DNA of 63,118 bases from Bacillota bacterium (GTDB taxonomy: Bacteria > Bacillota > Clostridia > Peptostreptococcales > Anaerovoracaceae), in assembly GCA_021769295.1 (NCBI GenBank), contig JAETTD010000012.1, positions 1 through 63,118 on the forward strand, written 5' to 3'. Positions 43,430-53,463 of this stretch are shown here, in pieces. Below the pieces are notes generated by a model. It ran no database searches. It was not told the origin of the DNA and was given only the letters and a program-made list of their open reading frames with translations. Position 1 is the first letter of the stretch. Every line of letters begins with the position of its first letter. A program made the translations under genes and the position numbers.

Positions 43430-43460
43430 ATTATACTGCAAAACCTGTCCCTTTGTCAAC
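43430..43460 (-). promoter_or_regulatory. Probable greA-lysS promoter
   Basis: Minus strand TTGACA (43455-43460), 19 bp, TATAAT (43430-43435). The spacer is longer than ideal. Confidence 0.5.
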
Positions 43461-43509
43461 ATCTTGCATGTCCCTAAAAGCCGCCAAAATCCGCTGTTTT
43501 TCGCACGTT

Positions 43510-44598
43510 TTAGACAAATGCGATGTTCACGTTTCTGCAGTTTGTTAAATAAACCACCGTTGCATAACATACATCAAGGGTCATTATGTCGCCAACCTTA
43601 TATTCTCTTTCTGCGTCTTCAATATCTATTATGGTATGGTCGCTGGACGCTCCAAGAACCTCTATACCCTTCTCCATGGAGATAAGGTCTGCCGGATCGC
43701 CGTAATCCACCTTGCCCACTCCGAGCAGAGCTCTTTTTCTCATTCCCCTGTCAACATATGTAGGAGTATGGCCGAATGCATCCACAGCAATGGTTCCCAC
43801 CGGATAGGACGGTTTGTTTTTAACTTCCAAAACCTCTGCTTTTAAGCGGAAAATGTCCTGATAAAGCTCGGACATATCATATCCGTAAAATACGTCCAAA
43901 TCCCTTGCCAGCAGAATTCCCTCACCGATTCTGAGAAGGTTTATTCTCTTTGGTATGTTGCCGTCCCAGATTCTCATCAGGCTGCTGGTTGCTCCGCCGG
44001 ATATGTACTCCAGCTCACGTCCAAGCCTTTCTTCTATCTTTTCTGCGATTTCAACAAGTTCCTGCAATTTTTCCGCAGTAGGCGAAATGGAACCGTAGCA
44101 TCCCAAATTGGTGCCTATACCTACAAGCTGAATGTTTATCATCTTATTTTCTATGTAATCTGCCACTTCAACCATTTCATCTTTATCCCAGTAGCCTTCT
44201 CTCAGGTCGCCAAGGTCTGCCATTAAAATTACCTTGTGAAGTTTTCCCTGTCTTTTGGCTTCTTCGTTGAGCGCTTTGATTACCTCAAGTTCGCTGTTAA
44301 GGCTGATGTCGGTAAGTCTTATAACATCTTTAACCTCGCTGAGCATAGGTACTCTTATGAGCATCATAGGCTTTTCAATGCCTGCATTGATTGCATCTTC
44401 TATCTGTTCAAGTCTTGAGGATGCGATTATAGCTGCGCCGCCCTTATCAAAGGCCTTTGCCACTTCCGGAATTCCGGTAGCTCCCTTGATAACTCCTGCT
44501 ACCTGAATGCCGCGTCCGCCGCATTTTTCTACTATTTTAGATACGTTATGCTGTAAGTGTGCCAAATTTATTTCAAGTCTTGGGTATCTGTTTTCCAT
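43510..44598 (-). CDS. orr: Ornithine racemase-like PLP enzyme (alanine racemase fold)
   Basis: 362 residues with an N-terminal alanine-racemase barrel; the PLP-binding lysine is probably in VAGVIKGATG (about 39). EYISGGATSSL (about 197-207) and RIGEGILLARD match the Orr family of ornithine racemases known from amino-acid-fermenting clostridia. It would interconvert L- and D-ornithine. The ornithine fermentation genes (ord, oraSE) are not in the window, so the substrate is a family-based inference. It is 41 bp after deoD. Confidence 0.75.
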   Translation of the reverse strand: MENRYPRLEINLAHLQHNVSKIVEKCGGRGIQVAGVIKGATGIPEVAKAFDKGGAAIIASSRLEQIEDAINAGIEKPMMLIRVPMLSEVKDVIRLTDISLNSELEVIKALNEEAKRQGKLHKVILMADLGDLREGYWDKDEMVEVADYIENKMINIQLVGIGTNLGCYGSISPTAEKLQELVEIAEKIEERLGRELEYISGGATSSLMRIWDGNIPKRINLLRIGEGILLARDLDVFYGYDMSELYQDIFRLKAEVLEVKNKPSYPVGTIAVDAFGHTPTYVDRGMRKRALLGVGKVDYGDPADLISMEKGIEVLGASSDHTIIDIEDAEREYKVGDIMTLDVCYATVVYLTNCRNVNIAFV

Positions 44599-44639
44599 TT
44601 TTATTCTGTCTCCTTATCCTTTATGCTGTTTTTTTGTTT

Positions 44640-45347
44640 TTATGCTATTTCCAGGGCGATTTTCATCATTGCGGTGAAGGTTTTTTGTCTTTCTTCCGCC
44701 GTTGTGGCTTCGCCCGTAAACGGATTGTCCGAAATAGTGCAGATTGCCAATGCGTTTTTGCCTGCTCTTGCCGCATTCATATATAATGCCGCAGCTTCCA
44801 TTTCCGTTGCGAGAACGCCCATTTTCTGCCATGTTGCAAGGCTTGCAGCGTCATCATAGAAAGCGTCCGAAGAATACAGGTTGCCCACCTTAGGCTCTAT
44901 GCCAAGCTTTTCTGCGGCTTCTACTGCCTTTTTCATAAGTTCGTAAGAGCAAATCGGCGCAAAAGTTCCCGGCAGTCTGAACTGAGCTGCATAGTTGGAA
45001 TTTGTGCAAGCGCCCATTCCGATTACCACATCTCTGACCTCAAGAGACGGGTCTACCACGCCGGCGGTTCCCACACGTATAATATTTTTCACATCGTAAA
45101 AGTTAAACAATTCGTATGAGTAAATCGCCATGGAAGGCATACCCATACCTGATGCCATTACCGACACACGTTTACCTTTGTAAGTTCCCGTATAGCCCTG
45201 AATCCCTCTTACGTTGTTTACCAGTTTTGCATCTTCCAGAAAATTCTCTGCAATAAACTTGGCGCGAAGCGGGTCTCCCGGCATCAAAACGGTTTCGGCA
45301 AAGTCGCCTGCTTTAGCCTCGATATGCGGTGTAGGAATGTTTGACAT
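44640..45347 (-). CDS. deoD: Purine-nucleoside phosphorylase DeoD
   Basis: 235 residues, the length of the hexameric low-substrate-specificity type. Phosphate-binding MPGDPLRAKFIAE (about 22-34), RVGTAG near 86, and catalytic SDNPFTGE (about 203-210, with the aspartate). It splits purine nucleosides with phosphate for salvage. Confidence 0.93.
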   Translation of the reverse strand: MSNIPTPHIEAKAGDFAETVLMPGDPLRAKFIAENFLEDAKLVNNVRGIQGYTGTYKGKRVSVMASGMGMPSMAIYSYELFNFYDVKNIIRVGTAGVVDPSLEVRDVVIGMGACTNSNYAAQFRLPGTFAPICSYELMKKAVEAAEKLGIEPKVGNLYSSDAFYDDAASLATWQKMGVLATEMEAAALYMNAARAGKNALAICTISDNPFTGEATTAEERQKTFTAMMKIALEIA

Positions 45348-45408
45348 AAATTTCCCCTCCTCTTTTATATGGTTATAGTGTTTTATTCAAAATTTTTGCT
45401 ATTATATT

Positions 45409-45436
45409 ATTTTACAAAATTATTGACGTTTTTTCA
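45409..45436 (-). promoter_or_regulatory. Possible deoD promoter
   Basis: Minus strand TTGAAA (45431-45436), 16 bp, TAAAAT (45409-45414). The region is very AT-rich, so chance is possible. Confidence 0.4.
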
Positions 45437-45498
45437 ACATGAATATATAATTTGCAAACCGAGACTATGCAAACCGTTTTGCCGCCTTGGCGCCGCCT

Positions 45499-46035
45499 TT
45501 ATCTGCCGTAGTATTCGTCTCTCAGCATGGACATCAGATGCACGTCGTAGAGCACGCCGTTCTTGCGGCAGTTTTTTCTCAGCACTCCCTCATACTTAAA
45601 TCCCAGCGACAGGTAAAGATTTGCAGCCGGGTTGCCCGTGTAATGGTCGAGATAAAGTCTTTCTAACTCGAGCTCGTCAAAGCAATAGGCCATTATGGCT
45701 TCCATGGCCTCTCTGCCGTAGCCTTTGCCCCTAAGGCCGGTATCTGCTATGTATATGCGCCAAAGCTCGGCTTTCCAGCCCGGCTCTATGTCCGCCAGAA
45801 CTATTCGGCCGATTTTCTTTGGCTCTTCGCCGCCTTTTAGCATTATGGTAAACTGCCGTGCAGAAGGGTCATTGTCATCTTGGACATATTTTTTTACCAC
45901 CTCTTCCATGGTCTGTCCGTCCCTTATGCTGAAAAACTCCGTCACCTCCGGCAGCCTTTCCCAAGCGTAGAAATCCTCCAAGTCCTCCCATTTAGATTCT
46001 CTGATAATTAAATTTTTCGTTTCCATAACCGCCAA
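45499..46035 (-). CDS. GNAT-family N-acetyltransferase (RimJ/RimL-like)
   Basis: 178 residues. The acetyl-CoA-binding loop is in DTGLRGKGYGREAM (about 104-117), followed by LYLDHYTGNPAANLYLSLGF (about 133-152), the usual GNAT strand and helix. The substrate is unknown. It follows addB by 5 bp and is the last gene of that operon. Confidence 0.85.
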   Translation of the reverse strand: MAVMETKNLIIRESKWEDLEDFYAWERLPEVTEFFSIRDGQTMEEVVKKYVQDDNDPSARQFTIMLKGGEEPKKIGRIVLADIEPGWKAELWRIYIADTGLRGKGYGREAMEAIMAYCFDELELERLYLDHYTGNPAANLYLSLGFKYEGVLRKNCRKNGVLYDVHLMSMLRDEYYGR

Positions 46036-46040
46036 TCTCC

Positions 46041-49000
46041 TTAGCTTATTATATTATAACTGCATCCTTCAAATATGGTATCAAACCTGCAAATTCCTTT
46101 GTAGCTGCAAAAAGTACAAGCCGAGCGCTCCTTGGTTTTCATAGGGTGTATATCTATTTTACCCTCCGCAAGGTCTTTGCAGGTTTCTTTGATTTTATCG
46201 GCAACGGTTTTCTGAAGAGCTCTGAACTCGTCCTCCGCAAGAAGCCCTTCGTTTCCCGAATTTTTTACTCCCTCTTTGGTCTTTCTTATGGGGGCCACTT
46301 CGGAAAAGCCTTCAAATTCTCCTGCAATATCCAAAATCACCTGCGGGTCGTTTACCATTATTCCGTCCAGTTTGAAAGATTTTCTGATTTCCCTCTCCAA
46401 AGTTTCTGCATCGTTATCCTTTTGGGAAACGTCGGTCATAGGCTCCTTTATCTTAAAATAGAACACTCCGGCAGGTTTTCTGCCTTGACGGCATGCCGCC
46501 TGCAGGTACATCATAAGCTGGAGCCTGTAGCCCTCTTCCGCCTCTTTTATGCTGAAGCTTTCACTGCCTGTCTTATAATCTATAATCTTCACCCTGTCAT
46601 CGGGGAGATAATCTATCCTGTCTATTATTCCCTCTACATACACTTTTTCTTCGCCCAAATCTATCTCTATAGGCGGCAGCTTTCCTCTGCGTCCGAAAGA
46701 AGTCTCAGGGCTTATTGCAACAATCCTGCCCATGCGAACCTGCTCGATGACGGTCCAGCAAACGCTGCTGCAAATTTCCTCCAGCCTTTCACCTCTGTAA
46801 CTTTCCACAGGGGTGGCCTTCATAAGTCCTTCTCTGTATTCGTCCGAAATGCTGTTTATTTCGCTCTTTACTATCTGCCTGCACTGTTCCTTGGTCACGG
46901 TCATCCAAGGCGAGTTCGTGGCGGTTATTTCCACTCCGTCCCTTGTCAGTTCTTTAGTAAGTTTCATGAGGCACTGATGATATATGTCTCCGATTTCCCT
47001 CGGGGCTGCTTCAAATACACGTCGTTCTTCAGGTTTAAGCCCGTAAGCGACCAGATGAGAAAAAGGGCATCTTGAGAATTTTTCGATTCTCGACGGACTT
47101 AAGGTGAGGGCCGTCTCGAAATCTTTTTTAAAGAGCGCTTCCGCAGCGGCTCTTCCCATATCTTCCTGCTTGTTGGTAAAAGACGCCCCCTGTATTATTT
47201 TTTGCATCTCCTCCGGCCGGTTTTTCTCAAACCATCCCAGCGCTTCCTGCCACTCCTTTGGAACGGGACGTCCCTCGCTTGCATCCTCCAGCGCCCTGCT
47301 CAAATTGCGCAGTCCTCCGGTTTCGCTGCTTATGAGTTCTGCTCCCGAATCACGGTTTAGCACATCCTTGCATACTTTAATATCGGAAAACAGCTCTCTC
47401 ATCTTTAAAAATACAGGTGAAGGCTTAAGCTGGTTGCCCTCCTCGTCGGACAGGCTGTAACTCATCCACAGATACTCCTCAGGCGACGACAGATTTCTGT
47501 ATATCGCAAGTTTCTCTTCCATAAAGCGAATTGAATCCACCTTGCAAAGTTCCTTGCCGTCCTCCCGGAACAGCTCTCTTTCCTCTGCGGAGAAAAGACC
47601 CTGAGTAGGCTTCTCCTGAGGCAAAATGCCTTCATTTGCTCCGATTACAACAAGGGCCTTGATTCTGCCGCTTCGGCTTCTCTGGATGTTTCCCAGTATA
47701 AGTCCGTCTTCCGTCGGTGGCAGCAGGCCTATTTCAACCTGTCCCAGACCCGTCAGAAATATATCCCTGAAAGTCTGCGGTTCAAAGTCATCTTCTCCCA
47801 TTATTTCATAAATCTGATTCAATATATCCGAAATACTCTCCCACACCCTTGCCGTTTCGTCAGCGAGGTCAAAGAGTTCCTTTTCTTCCTGTTTTGAAAT
47901 GAAACCGAGAATCTTTTCCCTGAGATTAAGCTCTGTGCAAAGATAGCCATAAAAAGCTTTTAGAAAATCTCCCGTATTTTTCAGCTTAAAAATATCCTCA
48001 AGGGGAAGCACATTTTCGACAGCTTCCTTTCGCAAAGCTTCTATAGCGGAAAGTCTTTCCTCCCCATACTCTGCCTTGCCTCTTCGGAAAGACTTTTTCC
48101 ACATGGTTCCCCTTATCTTGTACTTTATCGCATAGTTTTCGAGGTCTGCCAGCTCTTCTCTTGTCAAATCGCCAAATCCCGATTTGAGCATTCTGAAAAG
48201 CGCCTCAGTGCTGTATTTTTCAATTACAACGTCTAATAACGATGTGACGTACTGCACTATAGGGTTGGACAATATATCCCTTTTTGTGTCGGAAAAAACT
48301 TCAATTCCATATTCTTCAAAGACACGCTCGATTATCGCCTCCCTCTGCCCCGTATCGTTGCAGATAAGCCTTATGTCTCTGTATCTCAACCCCTTGTCTC
48401 TGACAAGGTGCAGAACATATACAGCTGCGCTTTCGGCCTCGTTGTATAAATTGGCTGCCTCCACGAGGGTTATGCCCTCGCCGTCATGGGATTTATGCGA
48501 CGGCAGTGCGTACAGTTCCCTTTCCACATGGCGCACGGACGGGCAGACTCCTTCCTTTTCAAAGCTTTCGGGAATCGGGTATCTCCTATGCTCCACTCCG
48601 AGAGTTTCCGCCAGCTTTTCCGCATTGGACATGACTATTTCCGTAAGCTTAAACAAATCCCTGTCACGGCCTTTTTCATCCCATGTCAGTACCAGATTGA
48701 CATCCTCTGCCGCAGCCATAAGTTTGCCTAAAAGAGCCATGGTTTTAGGCGCAAAGCTGTCAAATCCGTAAACCCATATATGGTTGCCTTTTATAAGCTC
48801 GGAGTCGGAAATCTTTTCAAGAAACAAATCTATGTAATCCTCAGAATCGGTATATTTCCCCTCTATCCGGCTTTCGTAGTCGGCAAAAATGCGGTAAACA
48901 TCCATAAGCTTTTTTCGTGTGTACGAATCCGCCTTGCACGAGTCAGCCATGACCTTTAAATCCTCGGCGCTGCAGTTATACTGCTTCATCTCGGATATAA

Positions 49001-49346
49001 AGTTGTTTACGGAATCGAGAAACGAGCTCCTCGTTTCCATTCCTCTGAAAACCTGAAGGTTTTCCCTTTGCCGGCATGCGCTCTTATACAAAAGCATATG
49101 ACGGCCGTACTTATTTACAAAGTTTCGCTTATTGCCTCCAAGCTCGCTTAAAACATTGCTTCCAAGGCTTGAAGCAGAGACAATTTCAACATCCATAAGC
49201 GCAGAAACGCCAAGATGACGGAAAGCTTCCCTTTCCGCCTCTAAAGTGTACTGGTCCGGAACCATTATCAGCGCCCTGTCCGTCAGATTGCTGAATATGA
49301 ACTTTTCCTTGTCCGAATTTTCTCTCCCGTAAAAGATGTTGAGCAT
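46041..49346 (-). CDS. addB: AddB subunit of the AddAB helicase-nuclease
   Basis: 1101 residues. The C-terminal nuclease domain has IDYKTGSESF (about 930-939, the DYK catalytic motif), GDIYHQCL and the iron-sulphur cysteines FSRCPFSHLVAYG plus CTFCSYKGIC (about 1077-1086). AddAB processes double-strand breaks for RecA and degrades linear phage DNA. Two oddities: addA, normally next, is absent from this window, and the N-terminal Walker A position reads FYGRENSDKEKF instead of a GxxGxGK(S/T) loop. Confidence 0.87.
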   Translation of the reverse strand: MLNIFYGRENSDKEKFIFSNLTDRALIMVPDQYTLEAEREAFRHLGVSALMDVEIVSASSLGSNVLSELGGNKRNFVNKYGRHMLLYKSACRQRENLQVFRGMETRSSFLDSVNNFISEMKQYNCSAEDLKVMADSCKADSYTRKKLMDVYRIFADYESRIEGKYTDSEDYIDLFLEKISDSELIKGNHIWVYGFDSFAPKTMALLGKLMAAAEDVNLVLTWDEKGRDRDLFKLTEIVMSNAEKLAETLGVEHRRYPIPESFEKEGVCPSVRHVERELYALPSHKSHDGEGITLVEAANLYNEAESAAVYVLHLVRDKGLRYRDIRLICNDTGQREAIIERVFEEYGIEVFSDTKRDILSNPIVQYVTSLLDVVIEKYSTEALFRMLKSGFGDLTREELADLENYAIKYKIRGTMWKKSFRRGKAEYGEERLSAIEALRKEAVENVLPLEDIFKLKNTGDFLKAFYGYLCTELNLREKILGFISKQEEKELFDLADETARVWESISDILNQIYEIMGEDDFEPQTFRDIFLTGLGQVEIGLLPPTEDGLILGNIQRSRSGRIKALVVIGANEGILPQEKPTQGLFSAEERELFREDGKELCKVDSIRFMEEKLAIYRNLSSPEEYLWMSYSLSDEEGNQLKPSPVFLKMRELFSDIKVCKDVLNRDSGAELISSETGGLRNLSRALEDASEGRPVPKEWQEALGWFEKNRPEEMQKIIQGASFTNKQEDMGRAAAEALFKKDFETALTLSPSRIEKFSRCPFSHLVAYGLKPEERRVFEAAPREIGDIYHQCLMKLTKELTRDGVEITATNSPWMTVTKEQCRQIVKSEINSISDEYREGLMKATPVESYRGERLEEICSSVCWTVIEQVRMGRIVAISPETSFGRRGKLPPIEIDLGEEKVYVEGIIDRIDYLPDDRVKIIDYKTGSESFSIKEAEEGYRLQLMMYLQAACRQGRKPAGVFYFKIKEPMTDVSQKDNDAETLEREIRKSFKLDGIMVNDPQVILDIAGEFEGFSEVAPIRKTKEGVKNSGNEGLLAEDEFRALQKTVADKIKETCKDLAEGKIDIHPMKTKERSACTFCSYKGICRFDTIFEGCSYNIIS

Positions 49347-49362
49347 GGTATTTCCTCTGTTA

Positions 49363-50007
49363 TCAGGCTTTTTCCGCTATCTCCAAGAGCTCCATAGGTT
49401 CTTTGATAAAGTAATCTACCCGGCACCGGCTGAGCTGTTCTTCGCTTCCCGCAATTCTCCAATCCACCAGAACCGTTCTTACGCCTGCGTTGTTGGCGCA
49501 CTTCATGTCGAAAGGACTATCGCCTATCATCAATGTACTGTCCTTCTCCGCTCCGAGCTTTTTAAGACCGAGAAGCAGCGGCTCGGGGTCAGGTTTGTGT
49601 TTATCTGTATCGTCGCAGCTTACCACACCGTCAAAATAATCGGCAATGCCAAACTTGTTCAGATAGAAGTCCGTGGACTCGCCGGTTCTCGACGTCACAA
49701 TGCCAATCTTGAAGCCCTTTTCTTTGAGCGCCTTGAGCATCTCCACCGTACCCGGGAATAGTTTTACAAGTTCATCTGCCCTGTCTCTCTGATGTTTTCT
49801 GTATACTTCTGCGCTTTCCTCCGGCTCAACTCCGGGAAACTCTCTCGCCATGGTTATGAGAAGGGGCTCTCCAAAGCATTTGGTTATATGCTCCACAGGC
49901 TTTTCGCAGTTCAGATATTTTCTGTATGTATGCTGCCATGCGGCAATAATCACATCATTGGTGTTTATAAGGGTTCCGTCAAAATCAAAAATAATCGTAT
50001 CTATCAT
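49363..50007 (-). CDS. ppaX: HAD-family phosphatase, PpaX-like
   Basis: 214 residues. HAD motif I FDFDGTLINTND (about 7-18), motif II VTSRTGES (about 106-113), motif III and IV around KPDPEPLLLGL and MIGDSPFDMKCANNAG (about 165-180). The Firmicutes PpaX type hydrolyses pyrophosphate; related phosphoglycolate phosphatases look alike, so the substrate is not certain. It lies between tex and addB. Confidence 0.8.
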   Translation of the reverse strand: MIDTIIFDFDGTLINTNDVIIAAWQHTYRKYLNCEKPVEHITKCFGEPLLITMAREFPGVEPEESAEVYRKHQRDRADELVKLFPGTVEMLKALKEKGFKIGIVTSRTGESTDFYLNKFGIADYFDGVVSCDDTDKHKPDPEPLLLGLKKLGAEKDSTLMIGDSPFDMKCANNAGVRTVLVDWRIAGSEEQLSRCRVDYFIKEPMELLEIAEKA

Positions 50008-50021
50008 TCTTATATCCTCTG

Positions 50022-52196
50022 TTATATTTTCATAGTCAGTCCGACTTTCATCTTATCGTAATCTATGGAAATTATCTTAACTTTAACCGTATCGCCTACA
50101 GAAACCACATCCATAGGGTGTTTTACGTACTTATCGCTCATTTGCGATATGTGTACAAGTCCGTCGTTTTTCACTCCTATATCTACAAAGGCTCCGAAAT
50201 CTACCACGTTTCGCACCGTTCCCGTAAGTTCCATATCTATCTTGAGGTCCTCAAAATTTTTGACGTCATTTCTGAAAATTACAGGAGGAGCATCTTCACG
50301 AGGGTCCCTTGCCGGCTTTTTCATTTCTTCTATTATATCCAATAAGGTCAGCTCTCCTATGCCGAGTTCATCCGCCATGGCTAAAACGCTGCGGTTCAGG
50401 TTTCTTTCGCCATAGGTCAGCCTTATTTTATCCTCGATATGCTTATCTCCGCCCTTTCTTATGTCCTGTGGGTCTACCCCCAGCCTGTACATCATGGCAT
50501 CAGCTATGTCGTAAGATTCGGGATGCACAGAGGTTGCATCGAGAGGGTTGTCTCCGTCTTCTATTCGTAAGAAGCCTGCGCACTGTTTAAAGGCTTTTTC
50601 TCCCAGTTTGGGAACCTTCATGAGCTGCTTTCTATCGGTAAACCTGCCGTTTTCCTCTCTGTAGGCAACTATGTTCTTTGCAATTCCCATGTTAATTCCC
50701 GCTATATAGGATAGAAGCGACGGTGAAGCAGTGTTCAAGTCCACTCCCACTCTGTTTACACAATCTTCAACAACATTGGACAGGGCTTCTGCCAGCATTT
50801 TCTGATTTATATCGTGCTGATACTGGCCCACGCCTATGCTCTTGGGCTCTATCTTTACCAGTTCGGCCAAAGGGTCCTGAAGCCTTCTGCCAAGGGACAT
50901 GGCTCCCCTTGTGGTCACGTCCAAATCGGGATATTCTTCCGCTGCCAGCTTTGAAGCAGAATACACCGAAGCGCCGGCTTCGTTTACTATGGTATACTGA
51001 ATCGAGTAGTTGTTTTTCTTTATGAAGTTTGCAACCACTTCTTCCGTTTCTCTCGATGCGGTGCCGTTGCCGATTACGATTATATCTACGGCAAACTTCT
51101 CCACCAGCTTTTTGAGCACAGCTTCGGTACCTGCAATGTCTTTTCTCGGCTCTGTCGGATATATGGTGGTGTACGCCTTGAGTTTACCTGTTTCGTCAAG
51201 GACTGCTACCTTGCATCCCGTCCTGTAACCCGGATCTATGCTCAGAACCTTCTTGCCCTTTACAGGAGGAACCATAAGCAGGTTCTCTGTGTTTTTGGCA
51301 AATATTTTGACCGCCTCGGCCTCGGCTCTTTCGGTCAGGGTATTTCGCATTTCCCTTTCTATGGAAGAAGCCATAAGCCTTTTATATGCGTCTGCTATGG
51401 TTTCCGTGAGTGCTTCAACGAATATGGATTTTTCGTTTTTAATGACGTGGGCTGCTATAAGCTCATGAATCTCATCTATGTTGACATTTAAACTAACCTT
51501 TAGCTTTTTCTCTTTCTCTCCCCTGTTGATTGCAAGGATTCTGTGGTTTGGAATCTTGGCTATGGCTTCATTTTTGCCATAATACATATCGTAGACCGTC
51601 TTTTCTTCCGGGTCCGTCGCCTCCGTCTCAATAACGCCGCTTTCAAAGGTCTTTTTCCTGACTTCCCCTGTAATTTCAGGGTCGTCTGCAATCATTTCTG
51701 CAATTATGTCAAGGGCTCCCTGCATAGCTTCTTTGGCAGAATTGACCTCTTTTTCAGGATTGATAAAGGCTGCTGCGTCCTCAAGCGGGTCGCCTTCCGT
51801 TTTAAGCTGTGCATAAATTATCATCGCCAGAGGTTCAAGGCCTCTCTCCTTTGCTTTGGAAGCTCTCGTAGCTTTTTTCTGCTTGAAAGGCTTATATAAA
51901 TCCTCGACACGCTGCAATACCTCGGCTTTAAGGATTTCTTCCTTTAAGTCGTCTGTCAGCTTTCCTTGCTCCTCTATGAGCCTTACAACTTCTTCTTTTC
52001 TCTCTTCCAAATTTCTGAGATACTTAAGTCTTTCGTCAAGGTCACGCAGCGTTACATCGCTCAGACCTCCCGTAACCTCTTTTCTGTAACGGGCTATAAA
52101 AGGTATGGTATTCCCCTCGTCTATGAGTTCCACCGTGTTCTTTACCTGCCCGGTCCTCAGCTTAAATTCCGCTGCTAATTTTTGTATAATATCCAT
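50022..52196 (-). CDS. tex: RNA-binding protein Tex
   Basis: 724 residues. N-terminal helical Tex domain, a YqgF-like nuclease fold (about 320-450: KVLSIDPGYRTGCKVAVLDE), two helix-hairpin-helix regions (about 490-620, VGVDLNTASPSLLSYIAGIN), and a C-terminal S1 RNA-binding domain (about 650-722, GAFVDIGVKNDGLVHISQMS). It affects transcription or RNA metabolism; the exact role is unclear. It starts 6 bp after prfB. Confidence 0.94.
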   Translation of the reverse strand: MDIIQKLAAEFKLRTGQVKNTVELIDEGNTIPFIARYRKEVTGGLSDVTLRDLDERLKYLRNLEERKEEVVRLIEEQGKLTDDLKEEILKAEVLQRVEDLYKPFKQKKATRASKAKERGLEPLAMIIYAQLKTEGDPLEDAAAFINPEKEVNSAKEAMQGALDIIAEMIADDPEITGEVRKKTFESGVIETEATDPEEKTVYDMYYGKNEAIAKIPNHRILAINRGEKEKKLKVSLNVNIDEIHELIAAHVIKNEKSIFVEALTETIADAYKRLMASSIEREMRNTLTERAEAEAVKIFAKNTENLLMVPPVKGKKVLSIDPGYRTGCKVAVLDETGKLKAYTTIYPTEPRKDIAGTEAVLKKLVEKFAVDIIVIGNGTASRETEEVVANFIKKNNYSIQYTIVNEAGASVYSASKLAAEEYPDLDVTTRGAMSLGRRLQDPLAELVKIEPKSIGVGQYQHDINQKMLAEALSNVVEDCVNRVGVDLNTASPSLLSYIAGINMGIAKNIVAYREENGRFTDRKQLMKVPKLGEKAFKQCAGFLRIEDGDNPLDATSVHPESYDIADAMMYRLGVDPQDIRKGGDKHIEDKIRLTYGERNLNRSVLAMADELGIGELTLLDIIEEMKKPARDPREDAPPVIFRNDVKNFEDLKIDMELTGTVRNVVDFGAFVDIGVKNDGLVHISQMSDKYVKHPMDVVSVGDTVKVKIISIDYDKMKVGLTMKI

Positions 52197-52202
52197 TTAT
52201 TC

Positions 52203-53304
52203 TTATTCCTTATGTTTCAGTTTTTCATTTATAAAGTAATCCAAATCGCCGTCCATAACTGCTCCCACATTGGCGGTTTCTGCTCCGGTTCTGTGGTCTT
52301 TCACCATTGTGTAAGGCTGGAAGACATATGAGCGTATCTGCGAGCCCCATGTGTTCATTGAGTAATCGCCCTTCAGCTCTTTGAGATTCTCTTTATGCTC
52401 CTGCTCTTTAAGCTCTGCCAGCTTGGACATGAGAATTTTCATTGCCGTTTCCTTATTCTGGTGCTGGCTTCGTTCATTCTGGCACGTTACCACAATGTTA
52501 GTAGGCAGGTGGGTGATTCTTATGGCAGAATCTGTCTTATTGACGTGCTGACCTCCTGCGCCGCTGCTCCTGTAAGTGTCGATTCTCAAATCTTCCTGGT
52601 CGATTTCCACGGAAAGGTCTTCCTCAAGTTCGGGAACCACTTCAAGCTGGGCAAAGGAAGTCTGGCGTTTGCCTGCCGCATTAAACGGAGATATTCTCAC
52701 CAGTCTGTGAACGCCTTTTTCATTTTTCAAGTAACCGTAAGCGTTCTCGCCTTCCACTATCAGAGTTGCACTCTTTATTCCTGCCTCCGTATCGTCCTGC
52801 AAGTCTATCAGCCTGATGTCATATCCCTTTTTCTCGCACCAGCGTGTGTACATTCTCAGCAGCATGGAAGCCCAATCCATTGCGTCTACGCCGCCTGTGC
52901 CTGCATGAATGGAAAGGATAGCGCTGCATTTGTCGTACTTGCCGCTGAGAAGAGTCTTAATTCTCATCTGCTCCATCGAAGCCTTCAAGTCCGCAAACAT
53001 ATCTTCTATCTCACTTGCCATAGCCTCGTCTTCTTCCATTTCGGCAAGTTCCATAAGTTCCTCTATATCCTCTAAGGTTTTCTTTGCGGAATAAAAGGAC
53101 TCCACGGTGGTTTCCATGGTTTTTTTCTCTTTCATGACTTTTTGGGCATACTCCAAGTTGCTCCAAAAATCCTCTTGCTCTATTTCTCTGTTTGTTCTTT
53201 CAAGTTCTGCTTCTAATTTAGGCAGGTCAAAGAGAGTCACCGACTTCCGTTAGAGTGGCCTGCAACGCAGGAATTTCTGTCTTAATGTTGTCCAATTGAA
53301 TCAT
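52203..53304 (-). CDS. prfB: Peptide chain release factor 2, with programmed +1 frameshift
   Basis: 366 residues when the frameshift is used. The first 25 codons (MIQLDNIKTEIPALQATLTE ...) start at 53304 behind GGGGAG and end at CTT TGA C (53226-53232). Skipping one T joins the long frame at DLPKLEAELE. This is the classical autoregulation of RF2: low RF2 favours the shift. Upstream GGTGA may act as the internal Shine-Dalgarno stimulus, weaker than in E. coli. Stop-codon reading motif SPFNAAGKRQTS and peptidyl-transfer motif GAGGQHVNKTDS are intact. Confidence 0.95.
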
Positions 53305-53463
53305 TTTTTGCTCCCCTTTCAAAATATTGATATTTAATTTTACCACAAATCTTTCGGTTAGTATATCACAAAAAAGGCTCTGTAATAAATGTTGAGGCGG
53401 GCGAAGAATGGGTTTCATGTCTCCGCAACTTCTCACATTTCCCGCCAAGGGTACAGCTACAGT

